Shown in pieces: positions 35,094 to 43,491 of a DNA stretch of 64,000 nucleotides. The stretch is from Pseudomonadota bacterium. Lineage in GTDB: Bacteria; Pseudomonadota; Alphaproteobacteria; Rhizobiales; Xanthobacteraceae. The translations under genes were made by a program, and so were the position numbers. The stretch covers positions 1 through 64,000 of the forward strand of contig JAEYRD010000160.1 of assembly GCA_023435725.1 (NCBI GenBank). Reading direction: 5' to 3'. Under the pieces are notes generated by a model. The model worked only from the letters and a program-made list of their open reading frames with translations. It searched no databases and had not been told where the DNA came from. Numbering within the stretch: position 1 is the stretch's first letter; each line of letters opens with the position of its first letter.

Positions 35094-35717
35094 CTATTGC
35101 TCGACCAACTTGGCCCTGACCGCGTAACGCACCAGTCCAGCGACCGATTCCACGCCTAATTTGCGCATGGCAGATGCCCGGTGGGTTTCCGTGGTTTTCA
35201 CGCTTGAGTTCAGGATAGCGCTGATACCCTTGTTGCTGTACCCGTCAGCCACAAGCTTGACGACGAGCCGCTCTCGGGGAGAGAGTCTCCCATGGCCCTT
35301 GCTTACTTCCTCGGGCTCTCGACGCAACTGGAATCGTCCGCCCACAAACGGCTTGTGTGCCATGAGGGCTTCGACGGCTCCCAACAGCAGTCTGTTCGCA
35401 TCGGACTTGGCGAGGACAGCACGGGCGCCAGCTTGAAACGCTTCTTGCGCCAGTTCTTCGGATTCATGCGCGGAGAAGATCAGCACCTCCGTCTCCTTGA
35501 GATGCTTTTTGATCCCTCTTGTTACTTCTACTCCCGTCATGCACGGCATAAAGAAGTCGACGATCGCAACGTCGGGGCGCTGTTCGAGAGCTGCCTCAAT
35601 CGCCGCTCTTCCGTCGGCCGCCTCAGCGACAACATTCCAGCCTAAGCGCTGCTCCAGCACCGCCCGTATCCCGCATCGCACTGAATCATGGTTGTCGGCT
35701 ACCAGGATTCGCTTCAC
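35094..35717 (-). CDS. NarL-family response regulator
   Basis: 207 residues. Receiver with ADNHDSVR acidic patch, phosphoacceptor Asp 54 in VAIVDFFMPCMTG and lysine in VLAKSDA; LuxR helix-turn-helix LSPRERLVVKLVADGYSNKGIS...VKTTETHRASAMRKLGV. The start is GTG 35717 with GGGAGG 7 bases before it. It lies 48 bases after the kinase gene at 35766, so they form one kinase-regulator unit. Likely targets are the neighbouring transport genes (inference). Confidence 0.88.
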   Translation of the reverse strand: MKRILVADNHDSVRCGIRAVLEQRLGWNVVAEAADGRAAIEAALEQRPDVAIVDFFMPCMTGVEVTRGIKKHLKETEVLIFSAHESEELAQEAFQAGARAVLAKSDANRLLLGAVEALMAHKPFVGGRFQLRREPEEVSKGHGRLSPRERLVVKLVADGYSNKGISAILNSSVKTTETHRASAMRKLGVESVAGLVRYAVRAKLVEQ

Positions 35718-35765
35718 GAGAGATCCTCCCTAGAGGTTAGCTGCCGGGAAAAGCCGATGCCGTAG

Positions 35766-36539
35766 CTAGTCCCTTTTCTTGCGTGCACACCCTCGGCCCC
35801 TCTGTTCAAGCGCCAAAGTGTGCGGAAAGGTAGCGCGCAGTGTAGTCCCTTGGACCACCCCTGTCGGGGCGGACAAGACCTCCAGCCTCCCCTGCATCTC
35901 TTCAAGTCTGGCTTGCATAATGCGAAGCCCGGTCCCGAGCGGCGGCGGGTAGAGGCGACACAAGCGGTTGCCAGCCATCATGCCTTGTCCGTCGTCTCGA
36001 ATTTCCAATTGGAATTGTCTTTCCTCCGCCTCGACCGTTATCTCGACCCTCGTGGCTCGGGCGTGACGGTAGACGTTTGTCAGTGCTTCCTGGACAATTC
36101 TCATCAAAGACTGCTGCTTCTCGCGTGAGAGGTAGTCCACATACGGCGATATTGAGACCTTGGTCACCAACGATGTTCGTAATCCAAATCCTTCCGCGTA
36201 TCGCTCAATATTCGTCTTGAGGCCACCCTCGAACAGGTTCTGGGGGTGCAGCAAATATGTGAGAGAGCGCAGTTCTTTCAAAGCGCTATGGATTGAGAGG
36301 TCGATGTTCTCGCAATGCTTTTCTGTCTTCAGTGGGTCTCCTATCGCGTTCCTTACCTGCATTACGCCCAGGCTCGCCGCCACCAAATGCTGGCATGTCG
36401 AATCATGAAGCTCAGACGCAATTCGCCGATGGAGCTCTTCTTGCAGCGCGACCAACTCCGAATCCAACTTGCGGATCCGTCTCGTACCTTCAGAGGCGTT
36501 TCGAGGATTTGGGCTGACCAACGAACTTTGAGAGGACAT
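35766..36539 (-). CDS. Soluble histidine kinase (NarL-type partner)
   Basis: 257 residues with no transmembrane helix and no recognisable sensor domain. A short N-terminal coiled segment leads to the HisKA_3 box RRIASELHDSTCQHLVAASL, followed by an HATPase domain with EALTNVYRHARAT (N-box), RDDGQGM and GTGLRIMQARLEE. It must sense inside the cytoplasm or through a partner. ATG 36539 is preferred to the upstream GTG 36629, because a -10-like TATACT lies at 36636-36641 just above that GTG. The C-terminus is strongly basic. Confidence 0.82.
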   Translation of the reverse strand: MSSQSSLVSPNPRNASEGTRRIRKLDSELVALQEELHRRIASELHDSTCQHLVAASLGVMQVRNAIGDPLKTEKHCENIDLSIHSALKELRSLTYLLHPQNLFEGGLKTNIERYAEGFGLRTSLVTKVSISPYVDYLSREKQQSLMRIVQEALTNVYRHARATRVEITVEAEERQFQLEIRDDGQGMMAGNRLCRLYPPPLGTGLRIMQARLEEMQGRLEVLSAPTGVVQGTTLRATFPHTLALEQRGRGCARKKRD

Positions 36540-37076
36540 GACGTACTCACATTCTCCAGGAGATAACCAAGCCCCGGCCTGACGTGCACCCAGGGTATTT
36601 TCCTCAAGTTGAACCGATCGTCTGACCACACCTTAAGTATAAACCACTACGTAGAGGTGCTGTAGGCAGAGAATCCCAATGGCGTGCGGAGCGTCCCAAA
36701 CTTGAACCAAAACCCTGCGATCCAATTCCGTGCGCTCATCGTTCTCGGAAGGGAGAGCAATATCGGACGGGCCGTCATGGGCTGATCGCGTTTTAGGATC
36801 GGGCTGGCCGCGGCACGCTACGGACGCCGGCCTTATGGCATACAGACGCTATGGTATACAGAACATAGCGACGACAGGGCGGCGGTGCCGGCTCGCTCGC
36901 GGAACAGGCTCGCTCATCAGCGAGGCACTTTGGCCATTTGAGCCGCAATCCACACACATAAGCCCTAATTCAGCAATGGCCTCGCGGCTTGTCGCTTCTA
37001 TCCGCTGTTGCTACAATCTTAGATTGCGGCTGATGACGCAGAGCAGATGACATAGAGCGTGCAACCGAGGACTATG
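36540..37076. other. 537-base AT-richer intergenic region with repeats, no gene seen
   Basis: Divergent region between the soluble kinase and an AraC regulator. It contains a minus-strand -10-like TATACT (complement of 36636-36641) and the repeat/palindrome at 36834-36870. Open frames crossing it have no binding sites and look random. By eye it is richer in A and T than neighbouring coding DNA. Confidence 0.5.
36834..36870. repeat. Tandem direct repeat plus inverted repeat, operator-like
   Basis: TATGGCATACAGA (36834-36846) and TATGGTATACAGA (36850-36862) are near-identical 13-base units 16 bases apart. The second also sits inside an inverted repeat CGCTATG (36847-36853)/CATAGCG (36864-36870). 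Position, about 200 bases before the AraC gene, fits a regulator-binding site, but none is known. Confidence 0.5.
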
Positions 37077-38081
37077 ATGGAACCTCACCGGTTTTCGACA
37101 CGTCCCTTTGATGTCCGAAGTCAAAAGGAAGCGTGGGCTGAGTGGTTCCAGCCTGTCTTCGATGTGCTCTCTCCAGACGCTTCCGGGCCTGGCTTCGCCG
37201 CCGAATATTCGGTTTGGAATCTTGGTGCTCTAAGTTTCACACGGGTTTCGGCGCCGGCCACGCGCACGGTGCGGACGTCGGCGAACATACGGCGCAGCCC
37301 GATAGACCATTGGGTGATCTCATATTGCCGCAATGGTCCAACGGCGATTTCGATACCTAATTTGCATCTGGATGCCAGAGCGGGTGTGCCCTTCGTTTGG
37401 TCGCTCGGACAGGTTTCGGACAGCTCTCGCACTGTGTCCGATCGCCTGCAACTCTATCTTCCTCGAGATTCGTTTTCTGAGATAGGCGAATTCTTGGACA
37501 TGGCGGTCGGCTCGATGCTTGATAGCGGACCAGGACATTTGCTCGTCGATTATCTGCATTTGCTGGAACGTCATTTGCCGAATCTGTCGGCCGAAGACTC
37601 GGCCCGCCTTCCAAATGCAATTCAGGCCATGGTGGCAGCCTGCGTCGCTCCGACCGCCGATCGATTGGCGTGTGCTCTGCCGCAGATCAAGCTCACGATG
37701 TTGGAGAAGGTACGTCGAGCGGTTTCCAGGAATCTGCGCTGCCCATCGCTCGGCCCGCGCATGCTATGTCACGAGACAGCTATGTCGCGATCCCAGCTCT
37801 ATCGCGTCCTCGAGAGCGAGGGGGGCGTCGCCCGCTACGTCCAACGCCGCCGCCTCTCCGAAAGTTTTTCCATGCTAAGTGACCCTTCGTGTGTCCTTCC
37901 TATCAGCGAGATTGCTGCGGGCCTGTGTTTCTCCGATCCTTCGAGTTTCAGCCGAGCCTTTAGACGCGAATTCGGCGTGTCGCCTGCCGAAGTCCGTGCG
38001 TCGTCGTGTTCGGCCCCGCCTCCGACCAAGCCGCGCCAAAAACCTGGCCAGCAGACCCAAATGTTTTTGGATTGTCTTTGA
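37077..38081 (+). CDS. AraC-family regulator (AraC-binding-like-2 domain)
   Basis: 334 residues. Residues 1-215 form an effector domain of the type beginning ...W---------A-FAAEYSVWNLGALSFTRVSAP; residues 220-315 are the AraC DNA-binding part with ETAMSRSQLYRVLESEGGVARYVQRRRL and IAAGLCFSDPSSFSRAFRREFGVSPAEVR. ATG 37077 is 6 bases after GAGG; ATG 37074 and GTG 37059 are alternatives. It lies 45 bases before an MFS gene on the same strand, so the two are likely cotranscribed or the regulator controls the transporter. Confidence 0.85.
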   Translation: MEPHRFSTRPFDVRSQKEAWAEWFQPVFDVLSPDASGPGFAAEYSVWNLGALSFTRVSAPATRTVRTSANIRRSPIDHWVISYCRNGPTAISIPNLHLDARAGVPFVWSLGQVSDSSRTVSDRLQLYLPRDSFSEIGEFLDMAVGSMLDSGPGHLLVDYLHLLERHLPNLSAEDSARLPNAIQAMVAACVAPTADRLACALPQIKLTMLEKVRRAVSRNLRCPSLGPRMLCHETAMSRSQLYRVLESEGGVARYVQRRRLSESFSMLSDPSCVLPISEIAAGLCFSDPSSFSRAFRREFGVSPAEVRASSCSAPPPTKPRQKPGQQTQMFLDCL

Positions 38082-38126
38082 TGCTTCTGGTGGGCAGTCC
38101 GGCCGCACCTTAGCGCCGAGGCCAAT

Positions 38127-39539
38127 GTGGGATTGGAAGAGATGCCAACAAGCGAGCTTCCGAGGCATGCTGATCAAGACTCGTCCATTATTCGCTTGAT
38201 CATCACGGCCCTGATCGGATCTGCGCTCGAATGGTATGATTTCAGTCTTTATGGCGTGACAGCCGCACTCGTATTCGCACCGCTCTTTTTTCCGACGTTC
38301 TCGACCGTCGCCGGTTCCCTCGCGGCATTCGCGACGTTCGCCGTCGGCTTCCTGTCACGGCCGGTTGGTGGGATCATATTCAGTCATTACGGCGATCGAA
38401 TAGGACGAAAGCCCGTGCTCGCCGCGACGCTCGTGCTCATGGGCATGTCGACATGCGTTATGGGCCTGCTGCCGACGTACGATCAGATCGGAATTTGGGC
38501 TCCAATCGCGCTGGTGCTGCTTCGCCTTGTCCAAGGGTTGGGAGCCGGTGCTGAATACGGCGGGGCAGCACTTGTGCTTGCCGAGCAAAATCCCGGCCGG
38601 CGCGGCTTCTACGGAGCGTTCGCCGCATCGGGCGTCTTTATCGGCATCGCTCTCTCGCTCGGCGTCTTCGCTCTCATGACGAGCGCGATGCCGCATGAGA
38701 CCCTTCTGGCCTGGGGCTGGCGCGTGCCTTATCTTCTCAGCGTTGTTGTCGCCGGCGTCGGCCTCTATTTGCGCCTCGCGATGACAGAGACGCCGGAATT
38801 TGCCCGCGACGTTCAAGGCCGGCATGCGGAGGCCGAAATTCCACTATTGGAAGCACTGCGCGATCATCCCAGGCGCATTCTGTTGGGAATGGGAATCAAC
38901 CTTCCGCTGGTGGGCTACTCCTACGTAGTACAGATTTATGTCCTGACCTATGTCGCGACAAACCTGGGCTTGAGCCGGAACGTCGGGCTGATCGGAGTGT
39001 TTATTGCCGCAGCTACAGCGGCAGTGACCATACCGATCTATGGTGCATTGGCCGACCGCCTGGGGTCACGCCAAATCATCATGGCGGGCGCTGCCGGATC
39101 CGCCCTGTTTGCCTTTCCGTTTTTCTGGATGCTTGACACGCGCGAGACTTGGGTTGTCTGGCTGGCCATTGTCATTGGCCTCTCCTTCGGCGTGGCATCG
39201 ATTTCCGGATCAATCGCGGCGTTCTATTCCGAGTTGTTCGATACGCGCATTCGTTTTACCGGCCTCGTCTTTGCAAGAGAGGTGAGCGGCGCTGTCGTTG
39301 GTGGCTTCACACCGCTCCTTGCAACTTCGCTCGTGCTATGGAGTGGAGGCAGCAGCTGGCCAGTCTCCATCTACATGATCGTTACGGCGCTGGCCGCCCT
39401 GTCATGTGCCTATCTCGCCAAAGATATCGCCCAGACAGGTCGGCAGGCCGCCACAACCACAACCACAACGAAACGTGGCGGGAGCTGGACGAGGTTGACA
39501 TCGATAACAGCCGGCGAGACGACCATCCGTCGAGACTGA
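38127..39539 (+). CDS. MHS-family MFS transporter
   Basis: 470 residues, twelve helices, of the metabolite:H+ symporter group (ShiA/ProP/KgtP-like): the start ALIGSALEWYDFSLYGV is diagnostic, with FLSRPVGGIIFSHYGDRIGRKPVL and the RLVQGLGAGAEYGGAALVLAE motif. Organic acids or osmolytes are typical substrates. The C-terminal tail ends in an odd run of threonines (TTTTTTK) and an Arg-rich end. GTG 38127 (after CCGAGG) or ATG 38142 may be the start. Neighbouring AraC regulator probably controls it. Confidence 0.85.
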   Translation: MGLEEMPTSELPRHADQDSSIIRLIITALIGSALEWYDFSLYGVTAALVFAPLFFPTFSTVAGSLAAFATFAVGFLSRPVGGIIFSHYGDRIGRKPVLAATLVLMGMSTCVMGLLPTYDQIGIWAPIALVLLRLVQGLGAGAEYGGAALVLAEQNPGRRGFYGAFAASGVFIGIALSLGVFALMTSAMPHETLLAWGWRVPYLLSVVVAGVGLYLRLAMTETPEFARDVQGRHAEAEIPLLEALRDHPRRILLGMGINLPLVGYSYVVQIYVLTYVATNLGLSRNVGLIGVFIAAATAAVTIPIYGALADRLGSRQIIMAGAAGSALFAFPFFWMLDTRETWVVWLAIVIGLSFGVASISGSIAAFYSELFDTRIRFTGLVFAREVSGAVVGGFTPLLATSLVLWSGGSSWPVSIYMIVTALAALSCAYLAKDIAQTGRQAATTTTTTKRGGSWTRLTSITAGETTIRRD

Positions 39540-39721
39540 CCGAAGGAAGAGTGATCGGGTGAACGACTGAACGCGTGCTCGCTTTGAAGGCGGCCCCAGG
39601 TCGGAACTCCACGCTCCCGATTGAAATCGGTCTTGTCGCGGTCGATCGCTTCACCCGGCCGATGCGTGAACAGCTTGTGTCCTGGCCAACCCACGCCTGC
39701 GGTTGCAAATCTGTTCAGGAA

Positions 39722-39806
39722 TGGTGCCCCTGGCCGGAATCGAACCAGCACTCCTTGCGGAACTCGATTTTGAGTCGAGCGCGTCTACCAGTTCCGCCAC
39801 AGGGGC
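39722..39806 (-). tRNA. tRNA-Leu(CAA)
   Basis: Minus-strand tRNA of 85 bases including an encoded CCA (TGG at 39722-39724). Acceptor stem GCCCCTG (39806-39800) pairs with CAGGGGC; the anticodon stem CTCGA/TCGAG encloses loop CTCAAAA with anticodon CAA, reading UUG. A long variable arm (GTTCCGCAAGGAGT region) is typical of leucine tRNAs, and the T-arm reads GGTTCGATTCC. Its 3' end faces the accessory-looking block to its left. Confidence 0.95.
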
Positions 39807-39964
39807 CCTCGGTCGGCCCCTCGGATGAGAGCGTCACGAAGCGGCCGGACTATAGCCATGGACGGGGCGGGGTCAACCCGCGCCAAAGTGATCCCGACTG
39901 TTCTCGACAGCCGCATAGGCCGGGGTTAGAGGCTTGGCAGCGCGACCCACCGGAAGAGGCTGCC

Positions 39965-40507
39965 GTGACGACCCAGAGTGCCGCAATACCTGCGTTCAAA
40001 CCGGCGGCCGCGAACCCCGCGCTGACCGCCTCGCTCCTGGTCACCCTGATTGCAGCAGCCACGATCGCGGGCGCCTGGTTCTTCCAGCTCGTGCTGGGGA
40101 TCGTGCCATGCCCGCTCTGCCTGGAGCAGCGCTACGCGTACTATCTCGCGCTCCCGCTCGGCTTGCTCGTCGTGCTCGCGGCGCGGGGTGGTGCTCCGCG
40201 GCCGCTGCTGCTCGCAGGTCTTGCGATCCTCGCGCTGGCGACACTCGCCAATGCCGGCCTCGGCGCCTATCACTCCGGCGTCGAATGGGGGTTCTGGAAG
40301 GGGCCGACCGATTGCTCCGGCCCCGTCGTCAATCTCGGCAGCGCCAATGATCTGCTCTCGCGGCTCGACACCGTGAAGGTGGTACGCTGCGACGAGGTGC
40401 AGTGGCGTTTCCTCGGCCTCTCGCTCGCCGGCTATAACGTGCTGATCTCGCTCCTGATGGCCGGCATCGCCGCGTGGGGATTTGCTGCGACGGCGAAGCG
40501 CACGTAG
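39965..40507 (+). CDS. Disulfide bond formation protein B (DsbB-like)
   Basis: 180-residue inner-membrane oxidoreductase that re-oxidises DsbA-type thiol oxidases with quinone. Four helices are visible. The first periplasmic redox pair is C49-P-L-C52 in GIVPCPLCLEQRYAYY; the second pair is C117 (GPTDCSGP) and C142 (VVRCDEV). The start is GTG 39965 with GGAAGAGG before it. A DsbA-like protein is encoded at 44599. Confidence 0.9.
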   Translation: MTTQSAAIPAFKPAAANPALTASLLVTLIAAATIAGAWFFQLVLGIVPCPLCLEQRYAYYLALPLGLLVVLAARGGAPRPLLLAGLAILALATLANAGLGAYHSGVEWGFWKGPTDCSGPVVNLGSANDLLSRLDTVKVVRCDEVQWRFLGLSLAGYNVLISLLMAGIAAWGFAATAKRT

Positions 40508-40518
40508 GTGCCGTAGGA

Positions 40519-40632
40519 TAGGCGAAGGCACGCTCTTGCGTGCCGTGCCCACCGTTCATCGGCGTTCATGTCTGCAGCTGGTGGGCACGTTACGCTTTGC
40601 CCATACGAGGGCGGAGCTACGAGAGCTGAGCT
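40519..40632. repeat. Intergenic repeat with hairpins (GTGGGCAC type)
   Basis: GGCACGC (40527-40533), loop TCTT, and GCGTGCC (40538-40544) form a perfect seven-pair hairpin. GTGCCCACC (40545-40553) pairs with GGTGGGCAC (40580-40588). The text resembles a repeat family of bradyrhizobial intergenic regions (recollection). The first hairpin may end dsbB transcription. Confidence 0.6.
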
Positions 40633-40635
40633 CCG

Positions 40636-41721
40636 CTAATCGTCTACATCGTCCTGCGTGCGACCGAACAGGTGCACGATACCCGGCGTCGCGATCGTCA
40701 CGAACACGAAGCGCGATAGGTGATGGGCACCGACAAAGATCGGGTCGATGTGCAGCGTCAGGGCCAGAGCCAGCATGGCATCCATCGCGCCCGGCGCGAA
40801 GGCGACGACGATGTCGGAGAACTTCACCTGCGTGGTGAGCGCCACGATGCCGACGAAGATAGCGGAGACCGCGATCGCGACTGCGAACGAGCCCAGCGCC
40901 GCGTTGATGTGACCGGCCAGCGTCTTGATCCGCATCCGTGCGAAGCGGCTGCCGATCAGGGCGCCGATGCCGATCAGCGCCACGCCGCGCACCCAGTTCG
41001 GCAGGCCGCCCTCGACCCAGCCTGCGCCATGCAACACGCTGGAGGCGATCATCGCGCCGAACATCCAGCTCGCCGGAAATTTGATCAGCCGCAGCACGAG
41101 CGCCGCCGCCAGCGAAGCAACGACCAGCTCGACGAGATCGAGTGGCGAAGCGATCGTCGTCGTCAGTGACGGGGCAACAGAGGGCGCGACACCTGCCAGC
41201 GCCAGCACCATCGGCAGCGCCGCGGTCAGGATGATGACGCGCATGGTCTGCACCACCGCGATGCCCGGCAGGTCGGCGCCGCGCTCGACCGCCAGAATCG
41301 TGATCTGCGACAGGGCACCGGGGCTGCCGGCAAGGAAGGCCGAGGTGCGATCCCAGCCATGGATGCGCTGGAGGTAATAGCTTGAGCCGAAGGTCGAGCA
41401 GAAGGTTGCAAGCGCAAGCAGCCCGATGGTCAGGGGATAGGCGCTGACCTGCTGGATTAGATGGCGCGAAACAACCGAGCCCAGGGATATGCCGAGCAGC
41501 ACCAGCACGGTCTGGGTCAGAACCGGCGGCAGCGTCAGCTGGCGGCCTGCGATCGCCGCGATTCCTACCGCGATCATCGAGCCCGAGATCAACCCGCCGG
41601 GAAGGCCCGCAAACAGAAACACCAAGCCACCGGCAGTGCCGATGGCGAGCGTCTCCACCGTGCTCAAGATCTTGGCACGGCTCGGCCATTCGAACAGCAG
41701 GGAGGCGGTGATTTGCTTCAC
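40636..41721 (-). CDS. AbrB-family membrane protein (PF05145-type)
   Basis: 361 residues, about ten helices arranged as two similar halves, each starting with a glycine-rich helix pair (GGLPGGLISGSMIAV... and FPASWMFGAMIASSV). This is the family once labelled ammonia monooxygenase/AbrB duplication; it is probably a transporter, substrate unknown. The start is GTG 41721 with AAGGTGGC before it; the C-terminus is acidic (GRTQDDVDD). Confidence 0.82.
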   Translation of the reverse strand: MKQITASLLFEWPSRAKILSTVETLAIGTAGGLVFLFAGLPGGLISGSMIAVGIAAIAGRQLTLPPVLTQTVLVLLGISLGSVVSRHLIQQVSAYPLTIGLLALATFCSTFGSSYYLQRIHGWDRTSAFLAGSPGALSQITILAVERGADLPGIAVVQTMRVIILTAALPMVLALAGVAPSVAPSLTTTIASPLDLVELVVASLAAALVLRLIKFPASWMFGAMIASSVLHGAGWVEGGLPNWVRGVALIGIGALIGSRFARMRIKTLAGHINAALGSFAVAIAVSAIFVGIVALTTQVKFSDIVVAFAPGAMDAMLALALTLHIDPIFVGAHHLSRFVFVTIATPGIVHLFGRTQDDVDD

Positions 41722-41821
41722 GCCACCTTATCGCAAATCGGCCAGAGGCGCACAATTGCGGCTACGTCATGCCGCAATGCGCGCACCTTCGCTGAAGCTC
41801 GCGAGCAGTATTGTGACGGAT

Positions 41822-42094
41822 TTACTTCTTTTCGGCGGCGGGGGCAGCGGTGCCGGCCTTCGCTTCCTTCATGCACTCGCGGCGAAACTTCTTGCGCTCC
41901 TTGCCCTTCAGTGCCTTGGCGTCCGCCTGCTTGGAGCATTCCAGCGACTCGGCCGAGCGCTCCTTCGGCGCCTTCTTGTCGACGGTAGCAGCGGTATCAG
42001 TCTTGGCGGCCGGCGCAGTCGCTTGCGCGAAGGCGGTGCCGGAGGCGAGCAGGGAGGCGAGGACGACGGCAGCGAGGCGAGTGGTCAGGGTCAT
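41822..42094 (-). CDS. Exported PsiF-repeat-like protein
   Basis: 90 residues. Signal peptide MTLTTRLAAVVLASLLASGTAFAQ, an Ala/Thr/Lys linker, then SAESLECSKQADAKALKGKE followed by RKKFRRECMKEA, a single PsiF-type repeat with two cysteines. PsiF is a phosphate-starvation-induced periplasmic protein of unknown activity. It is divergent from the 42298 gene, sharing 203 bases of upstream DNA. Confidence 0.75.
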   Translation of the reverse strand: MTLTTRLAAVVLASLLASGTAFAQATAPAAKTDTAATVDKKAPKERSAESLECSKQADAKALKGKERKKFRRECMKEAKAGTAAPAAEKK

Positions 42095-42297
42095 GGTGTT
42101 GCGCTCTTCTTGCGAGAATTGCCTAGGGTTGTGAACGTCGGCTCGCCTTGCTGAACGCGACATGAATAATCCGAACGGCGTGATCACTATATTTTGGCAG
42201 CAGGAGCCATCGCTTCCTTGTCGGAAACCGACGGCACGCTAGGATAGCAATCCTGATTTCACTTTCCCCGAGGGAAAGACCAAGGAGGAGACGAGGC

Positions 42298-42777
42298 ATG
42301 ACCATTCGATCAAAATTGCTGTGTGCAGTTGCGTTGTCGGGACTTGGTGCGCTGGTAGCCAGCGCGCCAGCGCAGGCGCTGACCGCACAGGAGTGCAGTG
42401 CGAAATATCAGGCTGCCAAGAAGGACGGCTCGCTCGGCGCCATGAAGTGGAATGACTTCCGCAAGGCCCAGTGCGGCGCGGATGCGACGCCCGCTGCGGC
42501 GCCGGCCGCGGCTGCGCCCGCTGCTCCCGCCGAGCCAAAGCAGGCCAAGAAGGAGGCGGCCCCCGCTGCCGCCCCGGCGGCTACCGGACCCGCAGTCTTC
42601 CCGAACGCGGTTGATCCGAAATATTCCAAGGAGACCGCCGGCAAGGCCCGCCTCCACACCTGTGTCGATCAGTACAATGCCAACAAGGCGACCAACGCCA
42701 ATGCCGGCATGAAGTGGATCGAGAAGGGCGGCGGCTACTACAGCGAATGCAACAAGAAGCTGAAGGGCGCCGCCTGA
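42298..42777 (+). CDS. Exported protein with two Cys-bracketed repeats
   Basis: 159 residues. Signal peptide to about residue 27 (ALVASAPAQA), then ECSAKYQAAKKDGSLGAMKW-NDFRKAQC, a long Ala/Pro/Lys linker, and a second unit HTCVDQYNANKATNANAGMKWIEKGGGYYSEC. The two units share C-x-x-x-Y-x-A-x-K...MKW...C, an internal duplication. AGGAGGAGACGAGGC precedes ATG 42298. Periplasmic; function unknown. A strong terminator follows. Confidence 0.78.
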   Translation: MTIRSKLLCAVALSGLGALVASAPAQALTAQECSAKYQAAKKDGSLGAMKWNDFRKAQCGADATPAAAPAAAAPAAPAEPKQAKKEAAPAAAPAATGPAVFPNAVDPKYSKETAGKARLHTCVDQYNANKATNANAGMKWIEKGGGYYSECNKKLKGAA

Positions 42778-42793
42778 ACTTTGAACTGGTGCG

Positions 42794-42822
42794 ATGGCCG
42801 GAGCAATGCTCCGGCCATTTCG
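42794..42822 (+). terminator. Strong hairpin terminator
   Basis: A perfect 11-pair stem: ATGGCCGGAGC (42794-42804), loop AAT, GCTCCGGCCAT (42808-42818), followed by TT CGCTT. It lies 17 bases after the 42298 gene's stop and before the convergent tetR gene, so it can serve both. Confidence 0.75.
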
Positions 42823-42837
42823 CTTAAGTCCTATCGC

Positions 42838-43386
42838 CTAGTCCAACAGCTTCTCGGCCGATTTCGCCACCAGCTGCGATCGCTTGCGCGGGCCGCGCTC
42901 GACGAACAGCAGGCTCTGGCCGAAGATGAAGCAGTAGAACAGGAAGGCCTGGGCATCGGCCTCCTCGGCTGCGAGCCCGGTCGCGCGATAGAGCTCAGCG
43001 ACGTGCTTGAGCCGCGCCTCGTCCACGCTCGCGGCCGCCGCCGCCGCGTTCTCGTCCAAGCGGGCCCATTGCCGGATCGCGAGCTCGATCGCCATGCCCT
43101 CGGGGTTCAGTCGTTCGGAATAGAGCTGGATCACCGCCTTCAGCCGTTCGCGGGGGGCCTGCCCGTCGAGGCTCGTCTGTTGGGCGATGGCTGCCGTGCG
43201 CCCCTCGCGCCAGCGTTCCAGCATGGCGTCGAGCAGCGCGGCGCGGTCGGCGAAGCGCCGGTAGAAGCCACCCTTGGTGACGCCGAGGTTTTTGGCGAGC
43301 ACTTCGACCCGTACGCCCTCGATCCCCGAGCGGGCGAGCTCGGCAAACCCTGCCTCGACCCAGACGTCACCCTTGCCGTCGCTCAT
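42838..43386 (-). CDS. TetR-family regulator
   Basis: 182 residues. N-terminal helix-turn-helix VEVLAKNLGVTKGGFYRRFADRAALLDAML, then a helical ligand domain. It is divergent from two thioesterase genes across 105 bases containing two copies of an 18-base palindrome, so it most likely represses both itself and them in response to an acyl-CoA or similar ligand (inference). Confidence 0.88.
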   Translation of the reverse strand: MSDGKGDVWVEAGFAELARSGIEGVRVEVLAKNLGVTKGGFYRRFADRAALLDAMLERWREGRTAAIAQQTSLDGQAPRERLKAVIQLYSERLNPEGMAIELAIRQWARLDENAAAAAASVDEARLKHVAELYRATGLAAEEADAQAFLFYCFIFGQSLLFVERGPRKRSQLVAKSAEKLLD

Positions 43387-43407
43387 GAAGGAAGCCTCAC
43401 CGGTTCT

Positions 43408-43460
43408 TGATACGGTGCCGTATTGCTAACGCGTCCCGCGGCTGATACGCTACCGTATCA
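43408..43460. promoter_or_regulatory. Two operator-like palindromes for the TetR regulator
   Basis: TGATACGGTGCCGTATTG (43408-43425) and TGATACGCTACCGTATCA (43443-43460) share the pattern TGATACG-N4-CGTATYR; the second matches its own reverse complement at all but one outer pair. Their starts are 35 bases apart, and they lie between the divergent tetR and thioesterase starts, where a repressor would block both promoters. Confidence 0.7.
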
Positions 43461-43491
43461 AGATCAAGAACAGACAAGGCAGGGAATTGCG

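Noticed and set aside
19497..36539. arcB, arcC or an FNR/FixK box (TTGAT-N4-ATCAA) to complete an anaerobic arginine pathway
   Set aside because: No ornithine carbamoyltransferase or carbamate kinase motifs appear in the block, and no such box was found before arcD, the Mrp operon or the second antiporter.
39722..39806. A duplicated tRNA-Leu 3' end marking an island boundary
   Set aside because: Reading the window for TGGTGCCCCTGGCCGG found no second copy, and no integrase gene is adjacent.
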